Shown one piece after another: positions 9,277 to 17,463 of a stretch of 64,000 bases of DNA. The notes below the pieces were generated by a model. It did not search any database. It worked only from the letters and a program-made list of their open reading frames with translations, and was not told the origin of the DNA. Source of the stretch: JAVJSU01 sp040219275 (lineage in GTDB: Bacteria; Chloroflexota; Anaerolineae; Aggregatilineales; Phototrophicaceae); assembly GCA_040219275.1 (NCBI GenBank), contig JAVJSU010000099.1, forward strand, positions 62,001 through 126,000, read 5' to 3'. The first letter of the stretch is position 1, and each line of letters begins with the position of its first letter. The translations under genes were made by a program, and so were the position numbers.

Positions 9277-9341
9277 ACCAAAATAAACAAACACTAATCA
9301 CACATCTAATAATGCAGTAAATTGCAAGGAGTAAGTTACAA

Positions 9342-9752
9342 ATGGTTCGTATTCGTCTTCGTCGCATGGGTCTTAAGCGCCAACCTACCTACCGTATCGT
9401 GGTGACAGATCAGCGTAAAGCCCGTGACGGCGGTTATCTAGAAGTTATTGGACATCACAACCCGCGTACCCGTCCAAGCACCGATGTCATCGAGGATGAT
9501 CGCGCACTGTATTGGTTGAGCGTCGGTGCACAACCCTCGGATGCGGTTAAGACCATCATGCAACGTACCGGTACATGGGGTCGTTTCGAACGCTTGCGTA
9601 AGGGTGAAGAAATGGAAACCCTGGTGCAAGAAGCGATTGCGGCAAAAGAAGCGGCACCTGCAATTGATCCGCGCACCAACTACCCTGCTCCGTCGGCAGG
9701 TGAAGGCAAGAAAGCCGCTGAATTAGCGAAAGTTGTTGAAGCCGCCGAATAG
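9342..9752 (+). CDS. rpsP: 30S ribosomal protein S16
   Basis: The N-terminal 80 residues (MVRIRLRRMGLKRQPTYRIV, then GYLEVIGHHNPRT) are a canonical S16. A GCAAGGAG ribosome binding site stands 10-15 bases before the ATG. The protein is 136 residues, longer than the usual 80-90, because of a C-terminal tail rich in Ala, Lys and Glu; such tails are known in several phyla. It sits in the ffh-rpsP-KH-rimM cluster typical of ribosome assembly loci. Confidence 0.96.
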   Translation: MVRIRLRRMGLKRQPTYRIVVTDQRKARDGGYLEVIGHHNPRTRPSTDVIEDDRALYWLSVGAQPSDAVKTIMQRTGTWGRFERLRKGEEMETLVQEAIAAKEAAPAIDPRTNYPAPSAGEGKKAAELAKVVEAAE

Positions 9753-9769
9753 GTGACTGGTTAATACTC

Positions 9770-10000
9770 ATGGAAAAAGAACTGGTCGAATATATCGCCC
9801 AAAACCTTGTCAATGACCCTGAGCAGGTAGAGGTCAATAGTAAGGAAACGCATTCATCCGTCGTCCTAGAATTGCATGTTGCCAAAAGCGACATGGGGCG
9901 CGTTATCGGTAAAAATGGTCGCGTGGCAAACGCCATTCGATCATTACTGCGCGCGTCCGGCAATTCACGGAAAAAGCGCGTCATCCTTGAGATTGATTAA
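9770..10000 (+). CDS. khpA: KH-domain RNA-binding protein (KhpA/YlqC family)
   Basis: The 76-residue protein is a single KH domain with the GxxG loop as IGKNGRVA and a length normal for KhpA. The family binds RNA, often with KhpB, and influences translation and cell size. It lies 17 bp after rpsP and is followed within a few bases by rimM, the standard order. The stop is TAA at 9998-10000. Confidence 0.92.
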   Translation: MEKELVEYIAQNLVNDPEQVEVNSKETHSSVVLELHVAKSDMGRVIGKNGRVANAIRSLLRASGNSRKKRVILEID

Positions 10001-10008
10001 GTTTGCCA

Positions 10009-10569
10009 ATGGCGAATAATTCAAAAAATAATCAGAACAAAGTCTCACCGGAGTATTTATTACTCGGTGAGATTTTGCGTCCTCATGGTATACGTGGTGA
10101 GCTTCGAGTCAAATTATTCACAGATTACCCTGAAAGAATCAACCAACTAGGTTATGTTTTTCTTGGGAAATCACCTGAATCGAAAAAAGTGACGCGCCAC
10201 GATGTTGAACATATGCGGATGCACCAGAATTATGGGTTGCTCAAGCTAAAAAGCATCGACGATCGAAATGACGCTGAAGTGATGCGCGAACTTTTTGTTA
10301 TGGTACACATTGAAGATGCTGTACCGTTGGATGATGATGAAATTTACCTCTATCAGCTAATTGGTATTGAAGTTCGTACAGATTCTGGAGACGTTATAGG
10401 CGTAATTACCGAGGTCTTAGAAACTGGCGCGAACGACGTTTATGTAATCGAAAGTCCCCAATATGGTGAAGTTCTCTTCCCTGTTCTGGACGAAACCATT
10501 GTTGAAAGTGATATCGACAATGGGACGATCACAGTAAGAATCCCCGAAGGATTGCTCCCTGAAAATTAA
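10009..10569 (+). CDS. rimM: 16S rRNA processing protein RimM
   Basis: About 186 residues with the RimM N-terminal signature EILRPHGIRGELRVKLF and a PRC-barrel C-terminal half (DEIYLYQLIGIEV, VLPVLDETIV-like region). RimM binds S19 and assists 30S head maturation. I place the start at ATG 10009. A TTG two codons upstream (10003) is also in frame, and neither has a convincing ribosome binding site. It is probably cotranscribed with khpA, 8 bp upstream. Confidence 0.93.
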   Translation: MANNSKNNQNKVSPEYLLLGEILRPHGIRGELRVKLFTDYPERINQLGYVFLGKSPESKKVTRHDVEHMRMHQNYGLLKLKSIDDRNDAEVMRELFVMVHIEDAVPLDDDEIYLYQLIGIEVRTDSGDVIGVITEVLETGANDVYVIESPQYGEVLFPVLDETIVESDIDNGTITVRIPEGLLPEN

Positions 10570-10588
10570 TCATTAAGATAAGATATGC

Positions 10589-10618
10589 TTGACAAGCGAA
10601 ACTATCGCTTGTTATGCT
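10589..10618 (+). promoter_or_regulatory. Candidate dprA promoter with a palindrome filling the spacer
   Basis: Consensus TTGACA (10589-10594) and TATGCT (10613-10618) are 18 bp apart. The spacer is occupied by a perfect inverted repeat with 8-base arms ACAAGCGA (10592-10599) and TCGCTTGT (10605-10612) around AACTA. This looks like a repressor operator. The -10 contains the ATG at 10614, so if this promoter is used dprA must start downstream. The repeat could also be a weak hairpin at the end of rimM, but no U-tract follows. Confidence 0.45.
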
Positions 10619-11744
10619 GTTTTCAGTTCACACAACAGACTGTAGAGTCATCAAAGCATTGAGCGAGCATAAATTCTGGCTAGGTTTTAGTTTGGTTAAC
10701 GGGATCGGGCTAAAGCGAATCCTGGTTATCTTAAACGAATTTGGTAGTCTAGCATCAGCGTGGCACTCACCTGAAAATAAACTCAAACAATCAAGTTTAG
10801 ATCACGCATTGGTGGCTCAATTCATTGAACAACGCAAGAAAATTGACGTTGATCAGGAAATGGCAAAGGTCACCAGAGTCGGAGCGTATCTAGTCACGTA
10901 CATAGATAAGCAATATCCAGCTTCTCTGAAAAATGTCGATGCACCGCCACCTGTGTTATTTATTCGCGGCACCATTGATTCCGCTGACGAGCGTGCTTTG
11001 GCGGTTGTAGGAACGCGTAAGGCGACAAAATATGGAAGAGATGCCGCTTACGATATTTGCTATCAACTCGCGAACAGTGGTATTACCATTATCAGCGGAA
11101 TGGCACATGGCATCGATCAGGCGGCGCATATGGGTGCAATTGATGCGGGGGGAAGGACAATTGCCGTTTTAGGAACTGGTGTGGATATATGTTATCCGCG
11201 AGATCACTCGGAACTTGGTCAAAAAATTATGCGTCAGGGTATGTTGATCAGCGAGTTTGCGATGGGTACTAACCCACTTTCCAATAACTTCCCGAGACGA
11301 AACCGAATCGTCAGCGGACTTTCACTCGGGGTTCTGGTTGTAGAAGCACCGGAGAACAGCGGTGCGCTCATCACGGCATCCTTAGCGGCAGAACAAGGAC
11401 GGGACGTATTTGCAGTCCCCGGAAATATCTATAACATCATGAGTAGGGGCAGTAATCGCTTAATTCAAGATGGTGCTAAACTTGTTTTGGAAGCAAGAGA
11501 CATTCTTGATGAACTCAATATTGCACATCAGGCTACTACCATCCGTGTAAGAACTGAAGCAATCGCCCCATCTAACGGCATTGAAGCGAAATTACTCGCC
11601 CATCTCAATAGTGATCCTATTCATATTGATGATTTGGTACGACTATCTGGTTTGTCGATTAATGAAGTCAGCAGTACACTCACTATTCTTGAGTTAAAAG
11701 GGTTGGCACAGATGGTCGGTCATATGCAATATTGCCTGCCATAG
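10614..11744 (+). CDS. dprA: DNA processing protein DprA
   Basis: Up to 376 residues with the DprA Rossmann-like fold: VGTRKATKYGRDAAYD, SGMAHGIDQAAHMGAI, LGTGVDICYP, FPRRNRIVSGLS and the ENSGALITASLAAEQGRDV stretch. A C-terminal winged helix runs from about 315 to the end. DprA protects incoming single-stranded DNA and loads RecA during natural transformation. The annotated ATG lies inside a candidate -10; a TTG at 10659 (before SEHKFWLGFS) is an alternative start that keeps the whole N-terminal domain. It is followed by a sugar nucleotidyltransferase 34 bp downstream. Confidence 0.93.
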   Translation: MLFSVHTTDCRVIKALSEHKFWLGFSLVNGIGLKRILVILNEFGSLASAWHSPENKLKQSSLDHALVAQFIEQRKKIDVDQEMAKVTRVGAYLVTYIDKQYPASLKNVDAPPPVLFIRGTIDSADERALAVVGTRKATKYGRDAAYDICYQLANSGITIISGMAHGIDQAAHMGAIDAGGRTIAVLGTGVDICYPRDHSELGQKIMRQGMLISEFAMGTNPLSNNFPRRNRIVSGLSLGVLVVEAPENSGALITASLAAEQGRDVFAVPGNIYNIMSRGSNRLIQDGAKLVLEARDILDELNIAHQATTIRVRTEAIAPSNGIEAKLLAHLNSDPIHIDDLVRLSGLSINEVSSTLTILELKGLAQMVGHMQYCLP

Positions 11745-11778
11745 TTTATGAAAGCGCAAACGGGAGATAAATTAACCG

Positions 11779-12861
11779 ATGGAAAATTATTATGCAGTCA
11801 TCATGGCAGGTGGTGGTGGAACACGTCTTTGGCCCGTGAGTCGGACTGGAATGCCAAAGCAGTTACTATCACTTATTGATGATCGGACACTTTTCAAAAC
11901 TACTGTTGAACGACTTCTCCCAATTTTTCCGCTGGATCATATCTATGTTTCTACGGGTCCAGCTTATATTGAAGCGATGCGTCTGGATGTACCAGAAATT
12001 CCGGCAGAAAACTTTATCATCGAACCTAATGCCCGTGATACTGGACCGGCGGCGGCGTTAGCCCTTTCCGTTATTCATAAGCGTGATCCGAATGCCATCA
12101 TTGCTATGCAACACGCGGATCATTTCATCCGTGAAGAAGCAAAGTATCTCGAAATTCTTAAATCTGCCTATGAACTTGCGGCTAATGATCATATTATCAC
12201 GCTTGGTATTTCGCCCACACACCCATCGACGGGGTTTGGTTATATTAAGCAAGGCGCTGTATTTAAAGAAATCAACACATTCACCGCGTACGAATCACTC
12301 GGTTTTACAGAAAAGCCAAATGTGGTAACGGCTACGAGTTTTCTTGCTTCGGGCAAATATAGCTGGAATGCTGGTATGTTTGTTTGGAAATCTAGTATTG
12401 CCATGCAAGAATTTGAACGTCAGCAACCAGATATGTATGATCTGTTGGAAAAACTAGAAGCGAAAATTGATACACCGGCATTTCAGGCAGAATTGGCGAC
12501 ACTGTGGGGGCAGATGCCCAAAATCTCAATTGATGTGGCGATTATGGAAAACGCGGAAAACATGCTCGTCATTCCTGAAGACATTGGATGGAATGATGTC
12601 GGGAGCTGGGATGCGCTTTTTGAGGTGATGTCGCTCGATAAATTTGGGAATGGGATCAAAGGCGAAGCAGATAATCATGTTATCCTCGATACACGTAAGA
12701 CCATGATTTACAGTGAACGCATGACTGTCACTATTGGTTTAGAAGACGTTATTATAGTTGATACCGATGATGTCATCCTGATTTGCCACCGTGACCGCGC
12801 ACAAGATGTGAAAGAAGTGGTCAATCACCTTAAGGCAACACGAAGAAACGAATATCTCTAA
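11779..12861 (+). CDS. Mannose-1-phosphate guanylyltransferase
   Basis: The 360-residue nucleotidyltransferase has the N-terminal signature MAGGGGTRLWPVSR with GMPKQLL, FIIEPNARDTGPAAAL and GFTEKPNV. These match GTP-dependent mannose-1-phosphate guanylyltransferases, which make GDP-mannose for polysaccharides and glycoproteins. The C-terminal isomerase domain of bifunctional ManC/AlgA enzymes is absent, so this is the short monofunctional form. It has a purine-rich GGGAG ribosome binding site about 14 bases upstream. It is + strand between dprA and topA. Confidence 0.92.
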   Translation: MENYYAVIMAGGGGTRLWPVSRTGMPKQLLSLIDDRTLFKTTVERLLPIFPLDHIYVSTGPAYIEAMRLDVPEIPAENFIIEPNARDTGPAAALALSVIHKRDPNAIIAMQHADHFIREEAKYLEILKSAYELAANDHIITLGISPTHPSTGFGYIKQGAVFKEINTFTAYESLGFTEKPNVVTATSFLASGKYSWNAGMFVWKSSIAMQEFERQQPDMYDLLEKLEAKIDTPAFQAELATLWGQMPKISIDVAIMENAENMLVIPEDIGWNDVGSWDALFEVMSLDKFGNGIKGEADNHVILDTRKTMIYSERMTVTIGLEDVIIVDTDDVILICHRDRAQDVKEVVNHLKATRRNEYL

Positions 12862-12891
12862 ACGTAAGTAAGAACATTCTAAGGAATTCAC

Positions 12892-15252
12892 ATGAGTGAA
12901 GTAACACAGGCATATTGTGTAAAATGCCGTGAAAAACGGGATATGGTCAACCCCACACCCGTTTATACCAAGACCGGCACACCCGGTACTAAAGGTCAAT
13001 GCGCGGTATGTGGCACGAATTTGTTTCGGATGGGCGCAACACCTGCCCACGATTCGATACCCAAACCAGAAATTACCGCTACACCAAAGAAAAAAGCGAC
13101 TAAGAAAAAGACAAAAGCGAAGGGTAAATCCGCAACTAGTAAGAGTGCTTCAGGCAAATCAGCTAGCAATAAAAAGCGGAGTGGAAAACTAGTTATTGTT
13201 GAATCCCCCGCTAAGGCGCGTACTGTCAGTAACTTTCTCGGTAAAGGGTTTAAGGTTAGAGCATCCAAGGGGCATGTGCGGGATCTACTGGTTACGCAAC
13301 TGTCTGTCGATGTGGAGAATGACTTTGAGCCAAAGTATCGCGTTCCGAATGATAAGCGCGACACCATTAAAGAGTTAAAGCGCGATGTCGATACCGCAGA
13401 AGAAATTTTCCTCGCCACAGATCCTGACCGCGAGGGAGAAGCCATCGCATGGCACTTAATCGCCGCCACAGATATGGATCCCAAGCGTATTAAGCGTGTG
13501 GTCTTCCATGAAATTACAGATAGCGCGGTAGAGCACGCCTTTGCTGAACCGCGTGAAGTGGATATGAATCTGGTTAATGCACAACAAGCACGGCGTATTC
13601 TTGATCGGCTTGTGGGTTATAGCATTACTGAATTGCTATGGGATCGTGTACGCAATCGGCTCTCTGCTGGACGCGTACAGAGCGTCGCTTTACGTATTGT
13701 GGTAGATCGTGAACGTGAAATCGAAGCCTTCGTCCCGGTAGAATACTGGACCGTTGACGCAGAATTAGAGAAACAACAGCAAAACGGAAACAAAAATAGG
13801 AACTTTATCGCCAAGTTGGTCAAAATCAATAGTGAGGATGTGAAATTCTCTACAGAGAGTGATGTTCTGCCTCATCTTGATATCCTTGAGCGAAGCCAAT
13901 ATCAGATTAATGATGTAAAGCGCGGCACACGCCAGCGTAAACCAACCGCTCCGTTTACAACGAGCACCCTACAGCAGGAAGCCTCACGGCGTTATGGATT
14001 TAATGCGCGGCGCACCATGCGTAATGCCCAACAACTTTACGAAGGTATTGATATTGGGGTTGGTGGTGAAGTTGGTTTAATCACCTATATGCGTACTGAC
14101 AGCACCAATGTTTCCGAACAGGCACAAACTGAGGCACGCAGTTATATTGAGAATCGGTTTGGCAAAGATTATCGCCCCGCAAAGCCGACGCAATATAAAA
14201 CGAAGTCTAAGGGTGCACAGGAAGCCCATGAGGCAATCCGCCCAACGGGTGTACAGCGCAATCCAGAGGAAATCAAGGAGCATCTATCACGTGACCAATA
14301 CAAGCTCTACAAACTCATCTGGGAACGTTTTGTCTCTAGCCAGATGTCAAACGCTATCTACAACACATTGCGTATAGAAATCGAAGCGGGCTTAACCAAA
14401 ACAGATCGCCCTTACCTCTTCCGCGTGTCCGGCAGTACCATCAAATTCCTGGGCTTTTTGGCACTCTATGAGGAGACTCATGATGAAGATGCCGCAGTAG
14501 ACGAGGACGAAGGGCGTATTCTTCCTGATCTTAACGTAGATGAGCTACTCAACCTGATACGTCTATTACCGCAACAACACTTTACCCAGCCACCGCCCCG
14601 TTATACCGAAGCATCTCTGGTGCGTACGCTGGAAGAATACGGTATTGGTCGCCCGAGTACCTATGCGCCAACCGTAGCGGTCATACAAGATCGTGAGTAT
14701 GTAGAAAAGGATAATAAACGCCTCCAACCCACAGATACTGGCAAAATCGTCAACGACTTGCTCGTAAAATTCTTCCCGGATGTGATGGATTTCCAATTCA
14801 CCGCCCGTATGGAAGATCATCTGGATGAGGTTGCAGAGGGTGACCTTCAGTGGCGACCCATGTTGCATGATTTCTATTCGCCATTTGAGCAACGCCTTGA
14901 CCATGCCCGCGATCATATGCCGAAGATGCGACAGGAAGAGCATGTTGGACGCACCTGCCCTACCTGCGAAACAGGAGATCTTGTTATCAAATATGGGCGT
15001 TGGGGTAAGTTCATCGGTTGCTCCAATTATCCTGAATGTAAACATACAGAGCAATTCCTTGAAACAACCGGACATATCTGCCCGCAATGTGAGCAAGGCG
15101 ACCTCGTGGTGCGTAAAACACGGCGTGGACGCACCTTCTACGGGTGCTCACGGTATCCTGAATGTGACTTTTCTGCATGGAAATTACCGGAAAAAACTGG
15201 TGAGCAGGATGCAGAAAAAGTAGCAGATATAGAAAACAAGCTCACAGGCTAG
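12892..15252 (+). CDS. topA: DNA topoisomerase I with an N-terminal DUF5679-like zinc ribbon
   Basis: The 786-residue protein begins with a DUF5679-like zinc ribbon (YCVKCREKRDM then CAVCGTNLFRMG, residues 6-48) and a Lys/Ser-rich linker (about 55-97). The type IA core follows: TOPRIM from LVIVESPAKA, with DPDREGEAIAWHL, and active-site Tyr399 in ITYMRTDSTN. Two C-terminal four-Cys ribbons lie at about 688-720 and 729-762. It relaxes negative supercoils. The N-terminal fusion is unusual compared with E. coli TopA, which starts directly at TOPRIM. AAGGAATTCAC precedes the ATG. Confidence 0.95.
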   Translation: MSEVTQAYCVKCREKRDMVNPTPVYTKTGTPGTKGQCAVCGTNLFRMGATPAHDSIPKPEITATPKKKATKKKTKAKGKSATSKSASGKSASNKKRSGKLVIVESPAKARTVSNFLGKGFKVRASKGHVRDLLVTQLSVDVENDFEPKYRVPNDKRDTIKELKRDVDTAEEIFLATDPDREGEAIAWHLIAATDMDPKRIKRVVFHEITDSAVEHAFAEPREVDMNLVNAQQARRILDRLVGYSITELLWDRVRNRLSAGRVQSVALRIVVDREREIEAFVPVEYWTVDAELEKQQQNGNKNRNFIAKLVKINSEDVKFSTESDVLPHLDILERSQYQINDVKRGTRQRKPTAPFTTSTLQQEASRRYGFNARRTMRNAQQLYEGIDIGVGGEVGLITYMRTDSTNVSEQAQTEARSYIENRFGKDYRPAKPTQYKTKSKGAQEAHEAIRPTGVQRNPEEIKEHLSRDQYKLYKLIWERFVSSQMSNAIYNTLRIEIEAGLTKTDRPYLFRVSGSTIKFLGFLALYEETHDEDAAVDEDEGRILPDLNVDELLNLIRLLPQQHFTQPPPRYTEASLVRTLEEYGIGRPSTYAPTVAVIQDREYVEKDNKRLQPTDTGKIVNDLLVKFFPDVMDFQFTARMEDHLDEVAEGDLQWRPMLHDFYSPFEQRLDHARDHMPKMRQEEHVGRTCPTCETGDLVIKYGRWGKFIGCSNYPECKHTEQFLETTGHICPQCEQGDLVVRKTRRGRTFYGCSRYPECDFSAWKLPEKTGEQDAEKVADIENKLTG

Positions 15253-15320
15253 AGATAGTTACGAGAAACCAACCTTTTTTTGACGTTTCCTCGCCTAGTC
15301 TGTACCATATACTATAAAGA

Positions 15321-15364
15321 ACAGGAGATACGGGTATGTTTGGCATGTTGAACGTATCTCCTGT
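15321..15364 (+). repeat. 12-bp perfect inverted repeat enclosing a miniature ORF
   Basis: Arms ACAGGAGATACG (15321-15332) and CGTATCTCCTGT (15353-15364) flank a 20-base loop. The left arm contains a strong ribosome binding site (AGGAGA), and the loop holds an ATG at 15336 that opens an 11-codon frame, MFGMLNVSPVQ, ending at 15371. No U-tract follows, so it is not a standard terminator. It lies 48 bases before the membrane-protein start at 15412 and may be a protein-binding site or an RNA element. Confidence 0.6.
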
Positions 15365-15411
15365 ACAATAACCTTTATTAGGAAACGGATCACGTCTCGA
15401 AAGGCAAGACG

Positions 15412-16887
15412 ATGAGTGAAGATCTCACCCCAGTAGATGCCCAACCAAAACCAGCCAAAGCGAAGAGCAACGATTCGCTACTGACTCGTTTCAGAAATTG
15501 GCTCCTAGACAGTTATAATGGTCTGTTTAAGATTGTCATTCAACCACAACTTCCCTCTTTGCGGGTACTCATATTTTGTACAATCGCGTTCGTGCTAGGA
15601 TTGATCTGGGCATACAGCGTTGCACCTGTCAAATTTTATAATGCCGCCCCGCATCAGCTTAGCGCCGGTGCACGCGACCAATGGGTAAAATTCGTTGCCA
15701 ATAGCTATCCAGATAGCTACGGTGAAGAAACAACAGTACGGCTCCTGCGTGAAGTTGAAGACCCGGTTGGGACAATTGACCGCCTGATCGCATCCGATAC
15801 AAATGCTCAACCGGAACAGGTCACTATTAATTTGCAAACAATCCGTCCACTTGCGGAGCAAGCACAACCCGGAACAGATGCTCCGGGTGGCGGAAGTATC
15901 ATCACCAGCATCCTTGCCTTCATAGTCGCAATTCTAGCCTACATCATCATCGTTAATGTGTTTGCCCTCTTGTATGGGTTGCTCATCGGTGGCTTCGTGA
16001 TTCAAATTACATCACGTATCCGTAAGATGATTTACGGCGAAACCGAAGCTGATAAAAGGTCTCGTGCGGCAATAGAAGGCATCAAAGCGCGTAAAGTACT
16101 GGAACAAAAGATGCGGGAAGAATCCGCACAGGAAGCTCAAACATCTTCATTTGGACCACCTATCACCCAGCGTATGTCCCCCTATCAAAAAGGCCGCGCC
16201 TATGACGACTCGTTCGCCATTGAAGACGCAAATGATATGTTCCTCGGCGAATGTGGCGCTACGATCAAGAAAACGATTGGCGACAATGAACTTTCTGTTA
16301 TCGAAATTTGGCTGTTTGATAAGGAAGATTTCGTCAGAACCCTCACGAAATATTTTGTCTCCGAACATGCTTATAATGATCCTGTGACACGTTCTGAGCT
16401 TGAATCCGAAATCAACAGCCCGGATGATATCGTGATTGCCAATAAGGGTAGCGAAATTATCATCGAGACTGACCAGATTCGTATGCGAGCAAGAGTAATT
16501 GACATAACTTACGGGACTGACCCTAGCCTACCGCCAAACAGTTACTTTGAATCCATCAATTTACAGATGGAGGCATGGGAAAAAACAGGCGTAAATAAAC
16601 CCGTACCCGCGGCAGTACCCGTCCCGGCGGCGGCAAGCGGCTTGCCATCATTGGACTCTTACGAGATCGGTCCACCGCCTACTATGCCCACCACTCCACC
16701 ACCAGCAACACCTGCCGCAAGTGGCTTGCCATCATTAGACTCTTACGAGATCGGTCCGCCACCTACCATGCCCACAGGCACAACGCAGGCATCACCACCG
16801 CCGCCACCCACATTTCCGCCTGCACCTCAGGACGAAGATGATGATCCGTTTGGTGGTACAGGGGACTTTACCCCCATTGGACGATAA
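15412..16887 (+). CDS. Unrecognised two-region membrane protein with a Pro-rich repeat tail
   Basis: I do not recognise this 491-residue protein. It has one TM segment at about 49-70, an external-looking loop, a long hydrophobic hairpin at about 163-195, then a charged helix (205-240). A folded cytosolic-looking domain follows at about 255-400 (ECGATIKKTIGDNELSVIEI, then EIIIETDQIRMRARV). The tail is Pro-rich and contains a 20-residue repeat in two copies. It follows topA across a 159-bp gap that holds a possible promoter and an inverted repeat. It ends 26 bp before a bidirectional terminator. Confidence 0.6.
   Translation: MSEDLTPVDAQPKPAKAKSNDSLLTRFRNWLLDSYNGLFKIVIQPQLPSLRVLIFCTIAFVLGLIWAYSVAPVKFYNAAPHQLSAGARDQWVKFVANSYPDSYGEETTVRLLREVEDPVGTIDRLIASDTNAQPEQVTINLQTIRPLAEQAQPGTDAPGGGSIITSILAFIVAILAYIIIVNVFALLYGLLIGGFVIQITSRIRKMIYGETEADKRSRAAIEGIKARKVLEQKMREESAQEAQTSSFGPPITQRMSPYQKGRAYDDSFAIEDANDMFLGECGATIKKTIGDNELSVIEIWLFDKEDFVRTLTKYFVSEHAYNDPVTRSELESEINSPDDIVIANKGSEIIIETDQIRMRARVIDITYGTDPSLPPNSYFESINLQMEAWEKTGVNKPVPAAVPVPAAASGLPSLDSYEIGPPPTMPTTPPPATPAASGLPSLDSYEIGPPPTMPTGTTQASPPPPPTFPPAPQDEDDDPFGGTGDFTPIGR
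16633..16776 (+). repeat. In-frame 60-bp direct repeat (2 copies) in the tail of the membrane protein
   Basis: Codons 16633-16692 and 16717-16776 both encode ASGLPSLDSYEIGPPPTMPT, offset by 84 bp. The DNA copies differ only at a few third positions, which suggests a recent duplication or selection on the peptide. Flanking sequence is Pro/Ala/Thr-rich. Confidence 0.85.
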
Positions 16888-16913
16888 GTCTCATTAGAAT
16901 AAATAGTTGAAAT

Positions 16914-16953
16914 AAAAACAGCCACTGACCCGTATAGATCAGTGGCTGTTTTT
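16914..16953. terminator. Bidirectional intrinsic terminator between convergent genes
   Basis: A perfect 15-bp stem, AAAAACAGCCACTGA (16914-16928) with TCAGTGGCTGTTTTT (16939-16953), encloses a 10-base loop. Both strands end in a T-run. It separates the + strand membrane protein from - strand greA. Confidence 0.93.
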
Positions 16954-16968
16954 CAATTTCATGGAAAC

Positions 16969-17442
16969 CTATTTGATTTTCATAATCTTGATTGAAACCA
17001 TACCAGATGGTGTTTGAGCACGTACTTTGTCACCTTTTTTACAATCCATCAACACTTTACCGATGGGGCTTTCGTGAGAGATTTTTCCTTCTCGCGGGTT
17101 TGCTTCTGCCGCACCAACAATGATGTAGGTTTCATCATCGTCTTCATCTTCAAAGCGCAAGGTGACGTGTGATCCAATCCCTACAATGTCATGATTACCG
17201 TCATTAGAAACAATTTCAGCGGAGCGGAGAACGTTTTCTAAATATTGAATACGCCCCTCAACAAACGCCTGTTGCTCTTTTGCATCATGATAATCTGCAT
17301 TTTCTTTTAGATCGCCCTGTGCGACGGCTTCCTTCAATTTTTGGGCAAGAGACGGACGACGTACCTCGACGAGCGTATCAAGCTCTTTTTGTAATTCTTC
17401 CGCACCATCTTGCGTCAAATATACTTTTTCTGGTTCACTCAT
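16969..17442 (-). CDS. greA: Transcription elongation factor GreA
   Basis: The 157-residue protein has the GreA layout: an N-terminal antiparallel coiled coil (about 1-75, with LKEAVAQGDLKENADYHDAKE, whose acidic tip residues enter the polymerase secondary channel) and a C-terminal FKBP-like domain with ISHESPIGKVLMDCKKGD. GreA stimulates transcript cleavage by backtracked RNA polymerase. The length is standard. It lies 21 bp after the metallo-hydrolase gene and may share its transcript. Confidence 0.96.
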   Translation of the reverse strand: MSEPEKVYLTQDGAEELQKELDTLVEVRRPSLAQKLKEAVAQGDLKENADYHDAKEQQAFVEGRIQYLENVLRSAEIVSNDGNHDIVGIGSHVTLRFEDEDDDETYIIVGAAEANPREGKISHESPIGKVLMDCKKGDKVRAQTPSGMVSIKIMKIK

Positions 17443-17463
17443 AATGTTACCTACCTATTTTCT

